Below the pieces are notes generated by a model, which did no database searches, was not told the DNA's origin, and saw only the letters and a program-made list of their open reading frames with translations. The translations under genes and the position numbers were made by a program. A DNA stretch of 64,000 nt, from positions 1-64,000 of the forward strand of contig QCJR01000002.1 in assembly GCA_003215895.1 (NCBI GenBank), in the 5' to 3' direction. Positions 30,646 to 42,076 of the stretch are shown in pieces. This DNA comes from Prochlorococcus sp. AG-409-D14. Lineage in GTDB: Bacteria > Cyanobacteriota > Cyanobacteriia > PCC-6307 > Cyanobiaceae. Within the stretch, counting starts at the first letter, position 1. Every line of letters begins with the position of its first letter.

Positions 30646-32109
30646 CTAAAGATCACCAAAGCCTTTCTTTTTCTTAACTGGTCGCTGTCTTCGGGGCGCA
30701 GAGCTAGGACCTCCTTTTCCTTTTCTTGACTGATATGGATTCGCACCTGGTGTTGACATACCAGGGAGTCCTCCCATGCCAGGAAGTCCTCCTTCCATGC
30801 CAGGAAGTCCTCCTCCATTAGACATCTGCTTCATTAAGCCACGCATCCTCTGAAAATCGGCGAGAACCTTGTCAACGTCTGATGGCTGATATCCACTGCC
30901 ACTTGCAACCCTTCGACGTCTTGATGGCTGTGCTGCCAGTAATTCAGGCTTATTCCTTTCCTCTAATGACATTGAACCAATCATTGCCTCAATTTTTTTT
31001 AATTGATCTTCTCCACTTTTAATCATTCCATCATCAATTTTATTCATTCCAGGAATCATTTTTAGCAGCCCTCCTAAAGAGCCCATTCTCTTTATCATCC
31101 TCATCTGTTTTACAAAATCTGAAAAATCAAAAGTTGCTTCTTGAAGCTTCTTTTGCATGATTTCCGCATCAGCAATTTCAACTTCTTTCTGTGCTTTTTC
31201 AACAAGAGTTAAAACATCTCCCATCCCTAAGATTCTGCTAGCCATCCTCTCGGGATAAAAAGGTTGTAATGCTTCAACCTTTTCACCCGTCCCTATGAAT
31301 TTGATTGGTTTCCCACTGATTTTTCTAATAGAAAGAGCTGCTCCACCTCTTGAATCTCCATCTAGCTTTGTGAGAACAGCACCTGTTATACCGACTTTTT
31401 CATGAAAGCTTCTTGTAATTTCTGCGGCCTCTTGGCCAATCATTGAATCAACCACCAATAAAACTTCATCGGGTTGAACGGCCTCTTTAATTCGAACCAT
31501 CTCTCCCATCATTTCGGTATCAATTTGAAGCCGACCAGCAGTATCAACAAGAACAGTGTCAAATCCTTCCTCCCTAGCTTTTTCTAAGCCTTTTCTTGCA
31601 ATCTCCTCTGGCTTTGAATTTTGACTTAAGTTAAAAACCTCCACACCAATTTGATTTCCCAGCGTTACCAATTGATCAATAGCCGCTGGTCTATAAGTAT
31701 CAGCCGCAACAAGTAATGGCTTTTGATTTTTTTCTTTAAGAAGCAATCCAAGTTTTGCTGTAGCTGTAGTCTTTCCTGCACCCTGAAGTCCAGCCATTAA
31801 AATTACGGTTGGTTTTTCCTCAGAATCTGCCAAGGGATCATTCTCTCCCCCCATAACATTTACTAGTTGCTCATGAACTACTTGAATAAATTTCTGCCCA
31901 GGATTTATACCTCTGACGACCTCTGTCCCAATAGCCTTGACTCTTACTTCTTCTATAAAATCTTTTACTACAGACAAACTAACGTCGGCCTCTAAGAGAG
32001 CTCGTCTAACCTGTTTAAGTGCTTCATCAACATTTTCATCTGAAATTTTTGCTTCACCTTTAAAGGCCTTAACAGCATCCTCAAATTGATTAGTTAGTTC
32101 CTCAAACAT
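30646..32109 (-). CDS. ffh: Signal recognition particle protein Ffh
   Basis: GLQGAGKTTATAKLG, DTAGRLQID, TKLDGDSRGGAALS, Met-rich M domain. Confidence 0.97.
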   Translation of the reverse strand: MFEELTNQFEDAVKAFKGEAKISDENVDEALKQVRRALLEADVSLSVVKDFIEEVRVKAIGTEVVRGINPGQKFIQVVHEQLVNVMGGENDPLADSEEKPTVILMAGLQGAGKTTATAKLGLLLKEKNQKPLLVAADTYRPAAIDQLVTLGNQIGVEVFNLSQNSKPEEIARKGLEKAREEGFDTVLVDTAGRLQIDTEMMGEMVRIKEAVQPDEVLLVVDSMIGQEAAEITRSFHEKVGITGAVLTKLDGDSRGGAALSIRKISGKPIKFIGTGEKVEALQPFYPERMASRILGMGDVLTLVEKAQKEVEIADAEIMQKKLQEATFDFSDFVKQMRMIKRMGSLGGLLKMIPGMNKIDDGMIKSGEDQLKKIEAMIGSMSLEERNKPELLAAQPSRRRRVASGSGYQPSDVDKVLADFQRMRGLMKQMSNGGGLPGMEGGLPGMGGLPGMSTPGANPYQSRKGKGGPSSAPRRQRPVKKKKGFGDL

Positions 32110-32147
32110 TTTCTTAGAGTTAGGGAAATAATTTAAAAAATTATTTT

Positions 32148-34202
32148 TTAATTACCACTAATATAGTCAACTAGTAGCCAATTTTTTTTATTTCTGCCTA
32201 TTATATATTTTACTTTCAAAGCAGGAATAACCGTTTCCGACAAAATCTCACCAGAAGAACTAATCATTTTATCTTTATAGTTTAATTCAACATCTGCTGC
32301 AATTCTTTTATCTGATCTTTGAACAATATTGATTGAATTTATATTTGCATCAATAATCTGTTTTTGTCCTAATAGTTTATCTTTCTTTCTCTGTTCAACA
32401 ACTCTATTAAATAAAGAGGCTCTAGCAACATAAGAAAGCAACTGATTTTCTGAACCATTCAAAATATCAGCTTTGCCTGACAACCATGATTCAATAAGAA
32501 ATTTAATTTCCTGCTTTGAGGGTTGTTCAGAAGCAAGCGGAATTAATTTATTTAAACCTAATTCTTCTTTACTATTAACTATTTCATTTGATCCATTATC
32601 TTTAGTTTTAGTATCTTTAGGTTTAGCCAATTCAGATTTAGTAATATTATTAATATCATTATTTTCTGATGGTTTTCTCTGGGTAAGAATCCCTAAGCTT
32701 GTTCCTATAATAAATAAGCCAATAAATGCTAAAGAACTGGTATAAATCGGGCGTTTTAATATGAAAGATTTGAAATCTGACTTTTTGAATAATTCAACAG
32801 TTGAATAATATTTCGAAATTATCTTTTTAACTAAATCAGATCTGAAGAAAGCTTCTCTAGATTGGAATTTTGATTTAAAAGACTTTTCTTTAAAAATTTC
32901 ATCCATAGCCCCACCTGGCATTGGCAAATCTGCTTGTTCCTCTGGGTTTTTTGCTGAATTATTTTCAATTTGTTGCTCAGGTCCCAAGGAAGATAAAAAT
33001 GAAAATCCCGCTTTTGCAATACCTAATGCCCCTTTCGCTTCTAACTGCTCTACATAGTTTTGTACTTCTGGGCTAGCGAACCAATCATCAAGATTTACAG
33101 GTTGTATCTCAACATCGCTAAAGCCAACTAATACATCTTTTTTCAACCAATGTCTACAGTAGTCACAAAGGGCTCCCAATGTCTCACCAGGATAATTATC
33201 TAACCAGTCTTTTAATTTCTCATCTGAACTGCTTCTAAAACGAGCCTCTGCTTGCTTTACATCTCCCAATAAAAGATCTAGGCACCCTATTAATGGCATA
33301 GGGTCAAAACCATTTATATTGATATTTCGAAGGTATTTACGAGCTTCTTGCAAGAGTTCTGGTTTTCGATAAGAAAAGCCAGAAGCAATCAAGGCAAAAG
33401 CAGCAAGAAAGCCAGCATCTTCAGAACCCCTTCGATACCAATTTAAGTAGATTTTTGACTGTTCTTTTGCAGTTAAAAATTTTCTAATTTGGAGGAAAAA
33501 TAGCTCAAAATCATTTTGATTTAATCCTGCTATTTTTTCTGAATTTCGTTTACCTTCCAGTCCACCTCTTTTATTTACAAAGTCTTCCAACAACATCAGG
33601 CCTTCCTGATGAGATTGTTCATCTTCTCTTTCTCTACTTAATAAATCAAGAATTCTGTATGGGAGTAGAGTCTCTAAATCAGATTCAAGAGTTTTTCTTT
33701 CTTCAACAAGCTTGCCCATTCTTTGTAATAACTGTATCCCTTCCTGAAGCAAATCAGCTCCTGAAGCATATCTTCTGTGATTCTGCTCCTCAATAGACGC
33801 ATCTCTACAAGATAAAGCTGCTATTAATGTCAAATCTGACTCTCTACCACTTCCCAAGGCTGGGGCTTGTGGAGGTTGTAATGCTTTTTTCGCAAGCTTA
33901 AAAGCTTGCAAAGAAGCATTCGATTCCCACAACAGAAGTAAACCAGCAACTTCTCTATTTGAAGATAATTCAAGTCCCGACGAACCCTCAATAAGAGCAA
34001 GTTCGTAGGATTGTCGTTCGGCAGGATTGGATAAAAGATCAGCAGAAAGTCTTAACAGCTCTGATCTCTGAGCTAAAACTTCATAAGTAAAGCCTTGCTT
34101 GGGAGGACGATCTAGCCTTAGCTGAAAAGCCCTGAGGACTTCTTCAGCATTTGCAGAAGGGCTAACCCCCAATAAGCGAAAATGATCAATAGGTAATTCC
34201 AA
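32148..34202 (-). CDS. Ftn2/ZipN/ARC6-like division protein
   Basis: N-terminal DnaJ-like segment MELPIDHFRLLGVSPSANAEEVLRAFQLRLDRPPKQGFTYEVLAQRSELL, central TM, C-terminal IMS-like domain. Confidence 0.82.
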   Translation of the reverse strand: MELPIDHFRLLGVSPSANAEEVLRAFQLRLDRPPKQGFTYEVLAQRSELLRLSADLLSNPAERQSYELALIEGSSGLELSSNREVAGLLLLWESNASLQAFKLAKKALQPPQAPALGSGRESDLTLIAALSCRDASIEEQNHRRYASGADLLQEGIQLLQRMGKLVEERKTLESDLETLLPYRILDLLSREREDEQSHQEGLMLLEDFVNKRGGLEGKRNSEKIAGLNQNDFELFFLQIRKFLTAKEQSKIYLNWYRRGSEDAGFLAAFALIASGFSYRKPELLQEARKYLRNININGFDPMPLIGCLDLLLGDVKQAEARFRSSSDEKLKDWLDNYPGETLGALCDYCRHWLKKDVLVGFSDVEIQPVNLDDWFASPEVQNYVEQLEAKGALGIAKAGFSFLSSLGPEQQIENNSAKNPEEQADLPMPGGAMDEIFKEKSFKSKFQSREAFFRSDLVKKIISKYYSTVELFKKSDFKSFILKRPIYTSSLAFIGLFIIGTSLGILTQRKPSENNDINNITKSELAKPKDTKTKDNGSNEIVNSKEELGLNKLIPLASEQPSKQEIKFLIESWLSGKADILNGSENQLLSYVARASLFNRVVEQRKKDKLLGQKQIIDANINSINIVQRSDKRIAADVELNYKDKMISSSGEILSETVIPALKVKYIIGRNKKNWLLVDYISGN

Positions 34203-34298
34203 TCGCTACTAGGTAATCAGAAAAAAAGCTCTAGGCATCGTAAGGGGTTTTAACCATTTTGCATCCATTGACGCTTAAAGTCTAAAAAGGATTGATAA

Positions 34299-35393
34299 GT
34301 GAATATGAACAAAATCATGTCTCACGACCAGGACAAAACCAGCCAAGACCCAATGCAGCAAAGGGAACACGCCGACAGGCTAAGCAATCTTAGCAATACA
34401 AAACCAGCTCATATTGATAGAGAAATTGGTTTAAATCTTTTCAAAGATATGACTTTGGGAAGACGATTTGAAGATAAATGCGCTGAAATGTATTACAGAG
34501 GAAAGATGTTTGGGTTTGTTCATCTTTACAACGGACAAGAAGCTATAAGTACAGGTGTTATTGGGGCAATGAAACGCAAACACGACTGGTTTTGCAGTAC
34601 TTATAGAGATCACGTTCATGCTTTGAGTGCTGGAGTGCCTGCGAAAGAGGTGATGAGCGAGCTATTCGGGAAGGAGACAGGCTGCAGCAAAGGAAGAGGT
34701 GGATCTATGCATCTATTTTCTAAAGAACATCATCTTCTCGGAGGTTATGCATTTATTGGTGAAGGGATTCCAGTTGCCCTTGGAGCCGCTTTCACCAGTA
34801 AATACAAAAGGGAGGCTCTTAAGGAAAATAGTGATTCTGTAACTGCAGCATTTTTTGGAGATGGTACTTGCAATATTGGTCAGTTTTATGAATGTTTAAA
34901 TATGGCCCAGCTATGGAAATTACCGATCATATTTGTAGTCGAAAATAATAAATGGGCAATTGGAATGGCCCATGACAGAGCAACTAGCGAGACTGAAATA
35001 TGGAGAAAAGCTTCAGCCTTTGGTATGCCAGGAGAAGAAGTAGACGGAATGGATGTTTTAGCAGTGCGAGGGGCTACTCAAAGGGCTCTAGAAAGGGCAA
35101 GAGCTGGAGAAGGACCAACTTTGATAGAGTGCCTTACTTACAGATTCAGAGGCCATTCACTAGCTGATCCAGACGAACTTAGGTCTGAAAAAGAGAAGGA
35201 ATTCTGGGCTAAAAGAGATCCAATTAAAAAGCTAAAGAAAGATTTAACTAGTTCTGGATTCCTCTCTGATGAAGAGTTAAAGAATATTGAGAAAGAAATC
35301 GATATCGAAGTTAACGATGCTGTTGAGTTTGCTCTAAACGCTCCAGAGCCTGACCCTAGTGATTTAACTAAATATATCTGGGCAGATAACTAA
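34299..35393 (+). CDS. pdhA: Pyruvate dehydrogenase E1 alpha subunit
   Basis: [69 protein letters not shown]. Confidence 0.96.
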   Translation: MNMNKIMSHDQDKTSQDPMQQREHADRLSNLSNTKPAHIDREIGLNLFKDMTLGRRFEDKCAEMYYRGKMFGFVHLYNGQEAISTGVIGAMKRKHDWFCSTYRDHVHALSAGVPAKEVMSELFGKETGCSKGRGGSMHLFSKEHHLLGGYAFIGEGIPVALGAAFTSKYKREALKENSDSVTAAFFGDGTCNIGQFYECLNMAQLWKLPIIFVVENNKWAIGMAHDRATSETEIWRKASAFGMPGEEVDGMDVLAVRGATQRALERARAGEGPTLIECLTYRFRGHSLADPDELRSEKEKEFWAKRDPIKKLKKDLTSSGFLSDEELKNIEKEIDIEVNDAVEFALNAPEPDPSDLTKYIWADN

Positions 35394-35411
35394 AAATAAA
35401 GTAGATAAAAT

Positions 35412-36374
35412 TCAAATTCCACTTGGCAGCTTTCTCGTAAGATTTCTCAATTTTCTTAAAGCTTTTAACTCAACTTGCCTAACCCTCTCACGAGAAACCT
35501 GTAACAACCGGCCTATCTCTGCGAGAGTATGTCTTTCATTACCCTCTAAGCCAAATCTAAGCCTTATAACATGCTGTTCTTGTTCGCTTAGATGACTTAG
35601 CCATCTTCCAAGTTGCTCTTGATGAATTTTTTGTTCAACTTTATCTAGCGGTTCTTCTCCAGAGCCGTCAGCTATTAGATCACCTAAAAAGCTACGACCT
35701 TCATCGCCATTAACGGGCGCATCAAGACTGCTAGTAGTAAGAGCTTGTCTCAAAATTGAATCAAGTTCTTCTAACTCAATTTCCATTGCCTCAGCAATTT
35801 CAATACGACTAGGCATTGCACCGAGCTTATGAGCCAAATCTAAGCTGACTTTCCTAATGGTCGCTAATCTCTCACTTAAATGGACAGGTAATCGAATTGT
35901 TCTTGATTGACAAGCAATAGCTCTTGTCATGCTTTGCCTTATCCACCAAAAAGCGTAAGTAGAAAACTTATAGCCACGAGTTGGATCAAATTTTTCTACA
36001 GCTCTTTCTAATCCAAGAGAACCTTCCTGGACTAAATCCAAGAGTTCAAGACCTTTACCTTGATATTTCTTTGCAACGCTTACAACCAGTCTAAGATTGG
36101 CTTTCATCATTCTTTCCTTTGCCCTTCTTCCAATTCGAATCAATCTTCTTTGATGTGAATTAAATTCTTTGCTCTCTTCCTTAATCTGACCATCCTCTGT
36201 AAGGCTCATCATTGTTTGAACCTGATTACCAAGTTCAATCTCTTCTGCTGGCGTTAAAAGAGGAACTCTTCCTATAGAGGAAAGGTACCAACTAATTGGA
36301 TCACTGCTGCGTCGTTTTTGGGATTCAGCAGGCTTGGGTGCAGATGAAACCATTGTTTCTAGACCCGTTTTCAA
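35412..36374 (-). CDS. Group 2 (RpoD-like) RNA polymerase sigma factor
   Basis: DPISWYLSSIGRVPLLTPAEEIELG, LDLVQEGSLGLERAVEKFDPTRGYKFSTYAFWWIRQSMTRAI. Confidence 0.93.
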   Translation of the reverse strand: MKTGLETMVSSAPKPAESQKRRSSDPISWYLSSIGRVPLLTPAEEIELGNQVQTMMSLTEDGQIKEESKEFNSHQRRLIRIGRRAKERMMKANLRLVVSVAKKYQGKGLELLDLVQEGSLGLERAVEKFDPTRGYKFSTYAFWWIRQSMTRAIACQSRTIRLPVHLSERLATIRKVSLDLAHKLGAMPSRIEIAEAMEIELEELDSILRQALTTSSLDAPVNGDEGRSFLGDLIADGSGEEPLDKVEQKIHQEQLGRWLSHLSEQEQHVIRLRFGLEGNERHTLAEIGRLLQVSRERVRQVELKALRKLRNLTRKLPSGI

Positions 36375-36509
36375 AGTGATAAGACTTTCTTACAGAAATG
36401 GTAAAAGATGCCTGGGTTTCATGAAGGCTTCAGATTCTGTTGACGATTAGTTAACAAATGACACCAAATCCACCATTTAATGCGCTTTAAATGGTTGTTT
36501 CAAAACATT

Positions 36510-38024
36510 TCAAGTGCTTTCCTTTTTTATTAATTCACTAAGAAAAGTGCAAACAGTGCTCGCTGTGCTCCCCTTTATGCAAAACGCACCTGCATATGCA
36601 TGCATCAAAGCTGACGCAGCAAGCAAACTTGTATCTAATTTTTTATCACTTGCGAGTCCAAAAGCACCCATCCCCGAAACGAAGCCAGCCAAAACATCGC
36701 CAAGACCAGTTCTTGCAACGCTTGAATTCACTTGCCCTATTTGCCAGTTTTTCCCTTCTGGATCAGAAATCACACTATGAGCAGATTTCAATAAGACGGA
36801 AGAACTGCAAGTTTTTGCAGCTTCAATTCCAGCCTTCAATGGATTCGAGCAATCAATTAAAGGAAATAGCCTTTTAAATTCTTCAAGATGAGGGGTAAGC
36901 CAGGTAGGACCTTTTCTATCATTTAGCCATTCCCAACCTTTCGAAGTTATCGACAGCCTATTGATTGCATCAGCATCAAGAACCAGCAGGCCTTTGAAAT
37001 CCTGCAAGTCAGATCCAAAACAATCTTTTTCTTCTGCAATCCCTAATCCAGGACCAAGCAAAATCGAGTCGAACCTATTCAAGTCAACTTCATTCAAAAC
37101 TTTGGAAAAACCTGAAGAACCGTCCTGACAAGTATTTAGATCTCCAAGCAATAACACTTCAGGGTGATCAATCCAAAGAGAAGAAGAAACTGAATTAGGC
37201 AAAAAAGCGCTAACACTACCTGTTCCACTTGCTAAAGCCCCATTCAAAGCAAGAGATGCGGCTCCTCTGTATTTCTCACTTCCTGCGACGACCAGAACTC
37301 TTCCTCTCTGATATTTACTTTTACTTTTGCTTGGCTTAGGCCAAACGAAAGTAGATAAATCTGAAAAAGAAATCCTCAAAGACTGGTTTTCAGGAAGACC
37401 AGCCAAAATCTTATCTGGGATCCCGATATCTACTCTCTCTATATCTCCCACAAAATCAATAGCTGAATCTTGAATCAACCCAGTCTTAAAGAGGCCTAAA
37501 GCCAGTGTGGAAGTAGCTTTAAATGAGGTATTTGATACTGTACTTCCATTATCTGAGTCTAATCCAGCGGGAACATCAATACTTATTAATTTATCAGGAC
37601 TAAATTTCTTCTTCGAATTCAATAAATGAAATATTTCATCAGAAATAATTCTTGATTGACCTAATCCAAATAATGCCTCAATCCATAATGAATCAGAATT
37701 GGAATCAGGTTTTTGCTCCAAGTTTTCAATTCCAATCTGCATTGCATAATCGAAATGTTTTTGTGTTAATTCTTTTTTCAATGGAAATGGACACCAAATA
37801 GAGATATCAACGCCTGCCATATAAAGTTCTCTTGCAACAACAAGCCCATCGCCTCCGTTGTGCCCTGGCCCTACTAAAACTATTGCACCATTTTCAATCA
37901 ATCCTTGTCTGTCTAATATCCATGTAGAGATACCAATCCCTACTTTTTCCATCAGAGCTTCAACAGGCATACCCATAGAAAACATTTCTTTTTCTATGTT
38001 TTTCATCTGCTCTGAAGAAACCAT
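36510..38024 (-). CDS. nnr: Bifunctional NAD(P)H-hydrate epimerase/dehydratase (YjeF)
   Basis: GPGHNGGDGLVVAREL, DVPAGLDSDNG, GRVLVVAGSEKYRGAASLAL, ARTGLGDVLAGFVSGM. Internal Met (MVSSEQMKNIEKE) preferred over the track start at 38132. Confidence 0.9.
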   Translation of the reverse strand: MVSSEQMKNIEKEMFSMGMPVEALMEKVGIGISTWILDRQGLIENGAIVLVGPGHNGGDGLVVARELYMAGVDISIWCPFPLKKELTQKHFDYAMQIGIENLEQKPDSNSDSLWIEALFGLGQSRIISDEIFHLLNSKKKFSPDKLISIDVPAGLDSDNGSTVSNTSFKATSTLALGLFKTGLIQDSAIDFVGDIERVDIGIPDKILAGLPENQSLRISFSDLSTFVWPKPSKSKSKYQRGRVLVVAGSEKYRGAASLALNGALASGTGSVSAFLPNSVSSSLWIDHPEVLLLGDLNTCQDGSSGFSKVLNEVDLNRFDSILLGPGLGIAEEKDCFGSDLQDFKGLLVLDADAINRLSITSKGWEWLNDRKGPTWLTPHLEEFKRLFPLIDCSNPLKAGIEAAKTCSSSVLLKSAHSVISDPEGKNWQIGQVNSSVARTGLGDVLAGFVSGMGAFGLASDKKLDTSLLAASALMHAYAGAFCIKGSTASTVCTFLSELIKKEST

Positions 38025-38107
38025 CAAATGTTCCGAATCAGATGGAGGCCAATTCAAAATCAAAAAGCAACCAAACCAACTATGAATAGAAGCTACTATC
38101 AATCCCC

Positions 38108-39316
38108 ATGAATGTGGAAACAAGAGAAACAAAAAAAGTTTTAAATCATTTGACTTCAGAAGAAACAGTCACGAAAACATTAAAAAGACTGCAAGCATTT
38201 TCTGGGAATCATTCGGTTGTAGTGGGGCTTTCAGGAGGTGTGGATAGCTCCTTAACAGCTGCTCTCCTCTGTGAAGCCGGGTGGGATGTAGTTGGATTAA
38301 CTTTGTGGCTAATGAAAGGGAAAGGATCTTGCTGCTCAGATGGATTAATTGATGCAGCAGGTATATGTGATCAACTTGGAATTAAGCATCACATAGTCGA
38401 TTCAAAAGAAATTTTCCAAAAAGAAATAATCAATAATGTCGTAAAAGGATATGAAGAAGGAATTACTCCTTTACCCTGCTCTCGCTGCAATAAATCAGTC
38501 AAATTCTCAGAGATGCTGAAATGGGTAAAAAAAAATAAAAATGTCGAAAAGATCGCTACTGGGCATTACGCAAGAATTAGATATTCAAATGAATCTTTCG
38601 AAAGCAATGATCTTCCGAGTGATGGAAGTAAAAGACATAAGCTTTTAAGAGGTAAAGATCCAAACAAAGATCAAAGCTATTTTTTATATGATCTCCCTCA
38701 AGAAATTTTAGGAAAAACAATTTTTCCTCTTGGAGAATTAACTAAAGAGATAACACGAATCGAAGCTTTGAAACATTCATTAAAAACTGCCGAAAAGGCA
38801 GAGAGTCAAGACCTTTGTCTTGCTGAACATTATGGGTCAATGAATGCTTTTATTGATAAGTATCTACCCCAAAAGGAAGGAGAAATTGTCCTTAAAAATG
38901 GACAAATTATAGGTTCCCATAATGGAGTTCAGCATTTCACGATAGGACAAAGAAAGGGATTAGGTATTGCATGGAAAGTTCCTCTACATGTTGTTGAAAT
39001 TGATGCATCTTTAAACAGAGTAATTGTTGCCCCAAGAGAAGATTCTGGAAAGTCAGATTGTATTGTCAAAGATATAAATTGGGTATCAATTGAAGCGCCT
39101 AAAAAACCAATAGAGATTGAGGCCCAAATTAGGTATAGAAGTAAAGCAGTAAAAGCAAAGTTAATACCAATTATTGATAGTTCCAAAGAGAATAATTGTT
39201 ATAAATGTCATATTCATTTTGAAAAAGATCAATTTTCAATTACTCCTGGACAAGCAGCCGTATTTTACAAGGGTGACTATGTATTAGGAGGAGGACTTAT
39301 TTCTAAAGAGTATTAA
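38108..39316 (+). CDS. mnmA: tRNA-specific 2-thiouridylase MnmA
   Basis: [70 protein letters not shown]. Confidence 0.96.
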   Translation: MNVETRETKKVLNHLTSEETVTKTLKRLQAFSGNHSVVVGLSGGVDSSLTAALLCEAGWDVVGLTLWLMKGKGSCCSDGLIDAAGICDQLGIKHHIVDSKEIFQKEIINNVVKGYEEGITPLPCSRCNKSVKFSEMLKWVKKNKNVEKIATGHYARIRYSNESFESNDLPSDGSKRHKLLRGKDPNKDQSYFLYDLPQEILGKTIFPLGELTKEITRIEALKHSLKTAEKAESQDLCLAEHYGSMNAFIDKYLPQKEGEIVLKNGQIIGSHNGVQHFTIGQRKGLGIAWKVPLHVVEIDASLNRVIVAPREDSGKSDCIVKDINWVSIEAPKKPIEIEAQIRYRSKAVKAKLIPIIDSSKENNCYKCHIHFEKDQFSITPGQAAVFYKGDYVLGGGLISKEY

Positions 39317-39318
39317 TA

Positions 39319-40791
39319 TTAACCATATTTACGTAATCGTAAAACGCCTATTAAACTTATAAGATTAACTGAAATCAAAGGCAAATCAGGAATAAATGTA
39401 TATAAAGTTTTCTTTCCATTCAATTCAAGATCAACGAGTTGAACAAGTTCTTTATTTGGTTTAAGGAGAGTATCAATTCTTCCATCACTTTTAATCAAAG
39501 ATGTTGGTCCGGTATTGGAAACAGATATTAAATTTTTTGATGTTTCAATACTCCTTAATTGAGCAATAGATAAAAATTGTCTTTGCAAAGAAATAGGATA
39601 TGGATCTAAGTTTGCAATCACTAAAATCCATTTAGCTCCTTGATTTACTGCTTTAGCGATAGCTTTCCCATTACTCAATTCATAACAAATAGCACCTGCA
39701 AAAGAGGGTCCCTCCCAATCAAGAAGTCTTGATGGATTCCCACTTTCAATTCCACCTACTGCAGAGAGGCCATTTTTCATAAAGTTAGGTAATGCAGGAA
39801 TCCACTCGCCCAGAGGGACTAATCTAGATTTGTCCAATACATTCGAAAAAGAATCTTGGCCTGGATTAAAAACTAATATTGAACTTCGTAGAGAACCATT
39901 TATTTCCCTGAAGCCTCCAGAGAGAAATTTAACAGGAAAACCTCGCATCTTTGATCGATCCAGAGGCAACGTTCCCTCTGGGGCAATTAAAAAAGATGCA
40001 TTCATTTCAAAAGCATCATTTAATGCTCTATCTACTTTTGAAGGCAAAGCATTTATTTCATCCTGACTAAATTTTTGTCTTATTGGAATGTTTGTTTGCC
40101 ACATCGCAACCTGTTCTGCCGAATCAGTTGGAGAATCCAACAACAAGATAAATCCAATTAAATGAGCTAACGAAAAATAAGCACATCCAACAAAAATCAA
40201 TTTCTTGAGTTTTTTTCTGGCTTGAAAAACAATTGAAAGTTGCCAAATCCACCATCCAACCAAAAAATGGATAGAGGCCAAGCCGCCCGAACCTATCCAT
40301 CTTGCTAATCCAGCCAAATATCTATCTTGTGGTAATAAACTTGGCCCTACACCCATCCAAAACAAAGGGCCTCTAGATAGGATTTCTTCAGTTAGCCCCC
40401 ATATTGCTGATAATAAGACAGCATAAATAAACTTATTTTCTAATTTAGAAAACTGAAGTCTTCCAGAAGCCAAAAAACCACTCAAAGCTGACCAGCTAAA
40501 AACCAGAGCCCCTCCAAAGGCTCCACAAAAAAGCCATATAAGAATGGTAATAGGCAAGCTTAAATTTGAATTTATCCCTACCCAACTGAGTGGATGCAAA
40601 AATAGCAACCACTTATGACTCCATAAAATAGCCGTTGCACCCCAACAAAAGCCCCCCCATGGATTCTTACTAGCAGGCCAAAGTAAAGATATGCCAAAAA
40701 GCATGAATACATAATTCCCTTCACTAAGGGAGATTCCTGCTAGAGCCCCCCCAGCAAAAGCTTTAAAAAAAAGAGAATTGATATTATTCAT
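39319..40791 (-). CDS. lnt: Apolipoprotein N-acyltransferase
   Basis: Multi-TM N-terminus and nitrilase-like domain: APEGTLPLD, GAICYELSNG, NLDPYPISLQRQFLSIAQLRSIE. Confidence 0.88.
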   Translation of the reverse strand: MNNINSLFFKAFAGGALAGISLSEGNYVFMLFGISLLWPASKNPWGGFCWGATAILWSHKWLLFLHPLSWVGINSNLSLPITILIWLFCGAFGGALVFSWSALSGFLASGRLQFSKLENKFIYAVLLSAIWGLTEEILSRGPLFWMGVGPSLLPQDRYLAGLARWIGSGGLASIHFLVGWWIWQLSIVFQARKKLKKLIFVGCAYFSLAHLIGFILLLDSPTDSAEQVAMWQTNIPIRQKFSQDEINALPSKVDRALNDAFEMNASFLIAPEGTLPLDRSKMRGFPVKFLSGGFREINGSLRSSILVFNPGQDSFSNVLDKSRLVPLGEWIPALPNFMKNGLSAVGGIESGNPSRLLDWEGPSFAGAICYELSNGKAIAKAVNQGAKWILVIANLDPYPISLQRQFLSIAQLRSIETSKNLISVSNTGPTSLIKSDGRIDTLLKPNKELVQLVDLELNGKKTLYTFIPDLPLISVNLISLIGVLRLRKYG

Positions 40792-40865
40792 AAATCCAAT
40801 TTAGATAAAATATACAACGGCAAAATTCATACTCTCTGGTTAGTTATCTTTTAAATAGATGTAAT

Positions 40866-41510
40866 TTGGGTATTAATCTGCAAGAATATTTACGATTACT
40901 TGATATTGCTGTGAGAGAAATCTTAATTAGCTTTTCTGTTTGCCTTAGCTGCTTGATGATTGCAGTGATCAGCCAAATCATCTCACCAACTCCAACGAAT
41001 GCCTTACAAATTGACCAACCAATCCAAGCGGATGTAAGGCAATCCACAAAAAGCAGCGAGTCTGTAACCAATTCATTTGAATTAGACCCAGAAGACCCAA
41101 ATCCATTACTTTTTACTATGGCTTCAGATAAAACCAGTGCAAACAACACGCCCCTCAGAGGAGCTGAGATAGGAGCATCCCAAGTAACTTCAAGTGGATT
41201 GAAAATTACTGAATTAGTTTTAGGTGATGGTCAAGAAGCTACTCCAGGAACAAGTGTCTCAGTAAATTACAAGGGAACTCTTGATGATGGGAAAGAATTT
41301 GACAGCAGTTATGGAAGAGGTCCTTTTGAATTTTCCTTAGGTGCAGGGATGGTTATAAAGGGCTGGGATGAGGGAGTCGCAGGAATGAAAGTTGGAGGTA
41401 AAAGAAAATTAGTCATCCCTCCAGAATTGGGGTATGGCAGCAGAGGGATAGGTCCAATCCCCCCTAATTCAGTTTTAACTTTTGAAGTGGAATTATTGGG
41501 TGTTAAGTGA
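40866..41510 (+). CDS. FKBP-type peptidyl-prolyl isomerase
   Basis: [63 protein letters not shown]. Confidence 0.95.
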   Translation: MGINLQEYLRLLDIAVREILISFSVCLSCLMIAVISQIISPTPTNALQIDQPIQADVRQSTKSSESVTNSFELDPEDPNPLLFTMASDKTSANNTPLRGAEIGASQVTSSGLKITELVLGDGQEATPGTSVSVNYKGTLDDGKEFDSSYGRGPFEFSLGAGMVIKGWDEGVAGMKVGGKRKLVIPPELGYGSRGIGPIPPNSVLTFEVELLGVK

Positions 41511-41546
41511 ATTTCTTAAATTATTCAGAAAGCTATAGAAAAAGTT

Positions 41547-41570
41547 ATGGCGTTTGTTGACAAACGCCAT
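41547..41570. repeat. Palindrome upstream of sodN
   Basis: atggcgtttgt-tg-acaaacgccat: perfect 11-bp arms; no T tract follows on the + strand. Confidence 0.8.
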
Positions 41571-41605
41571 TAATGTAAAAAAAAATGTTCTCAAATTATT
41601 TTCAG

Positions 41606-42076
41606 ATGTTGAGCGAAACACTTACATCAATCTTTAACAAGCTACCAGCAAAACCTGTTCACGCTCATTGTGATGGTCCTTGTGGTGTGTACGACCCTGC
41701 TTCTGCGAGAGTTGCCGCAGAGGCAGTTTTGTCTATGACAAAAAAACTTATTGCTCTAACTCCAGCTGGTAACGATCAGGCTTCAGTTTCAGCTTATAAC
41801 AATACTTTTTCTCGCTTCGTTGCGATTAAAGAAGAAGAATCACAAAAGGCCAAAAAAGAACTTCTAATCCTTTGGACTGATTACTTCAAACCTGAACACT
41901 TAGCTACATATCCAGATCTTCATGACACTTTTTGGAAAGCAGCAAAGCTTTGTAGTGCGTGTAAGGTAAATATTGATCAAACCAAGGCAGAAGAATTATT
42001 AGCAGCTGTACAAAAGATACATTCGATGTTTTGGGCTTCAAAAGGTAGAAGTGATAGCTGGGTTACCGCAAGCTGA
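41606..42076 (+). CDS. sodN: Nickel superoxide dismutase
   Basis: PVHAHCDGPCGVYDPASAR (nickel-hook HCxxPC after a short propeptide). ATG at 41606 preferred over 41585. Confidence 0.96.
   Translation: MLSETLTSIFNKLPAKPVHAHCDGPCGVYDPASARVAAEAVLSMTKKLIALTPAGNDQASVSAYNNTFSRFVAIKEEESQKAKKELLILWTDYFKPEHLATYPDLHDTFWKAAKLCSACKVNIDQTKAEELLAAVQKIHSMFWASKGRSDSWVTAS

Noticed and set aside
30624-30818. 64-aa ORF in another frame of the ffh tail
   Set aside because: Repetitive translation generated by the Gly/Pro/Met repeats of Ffh.
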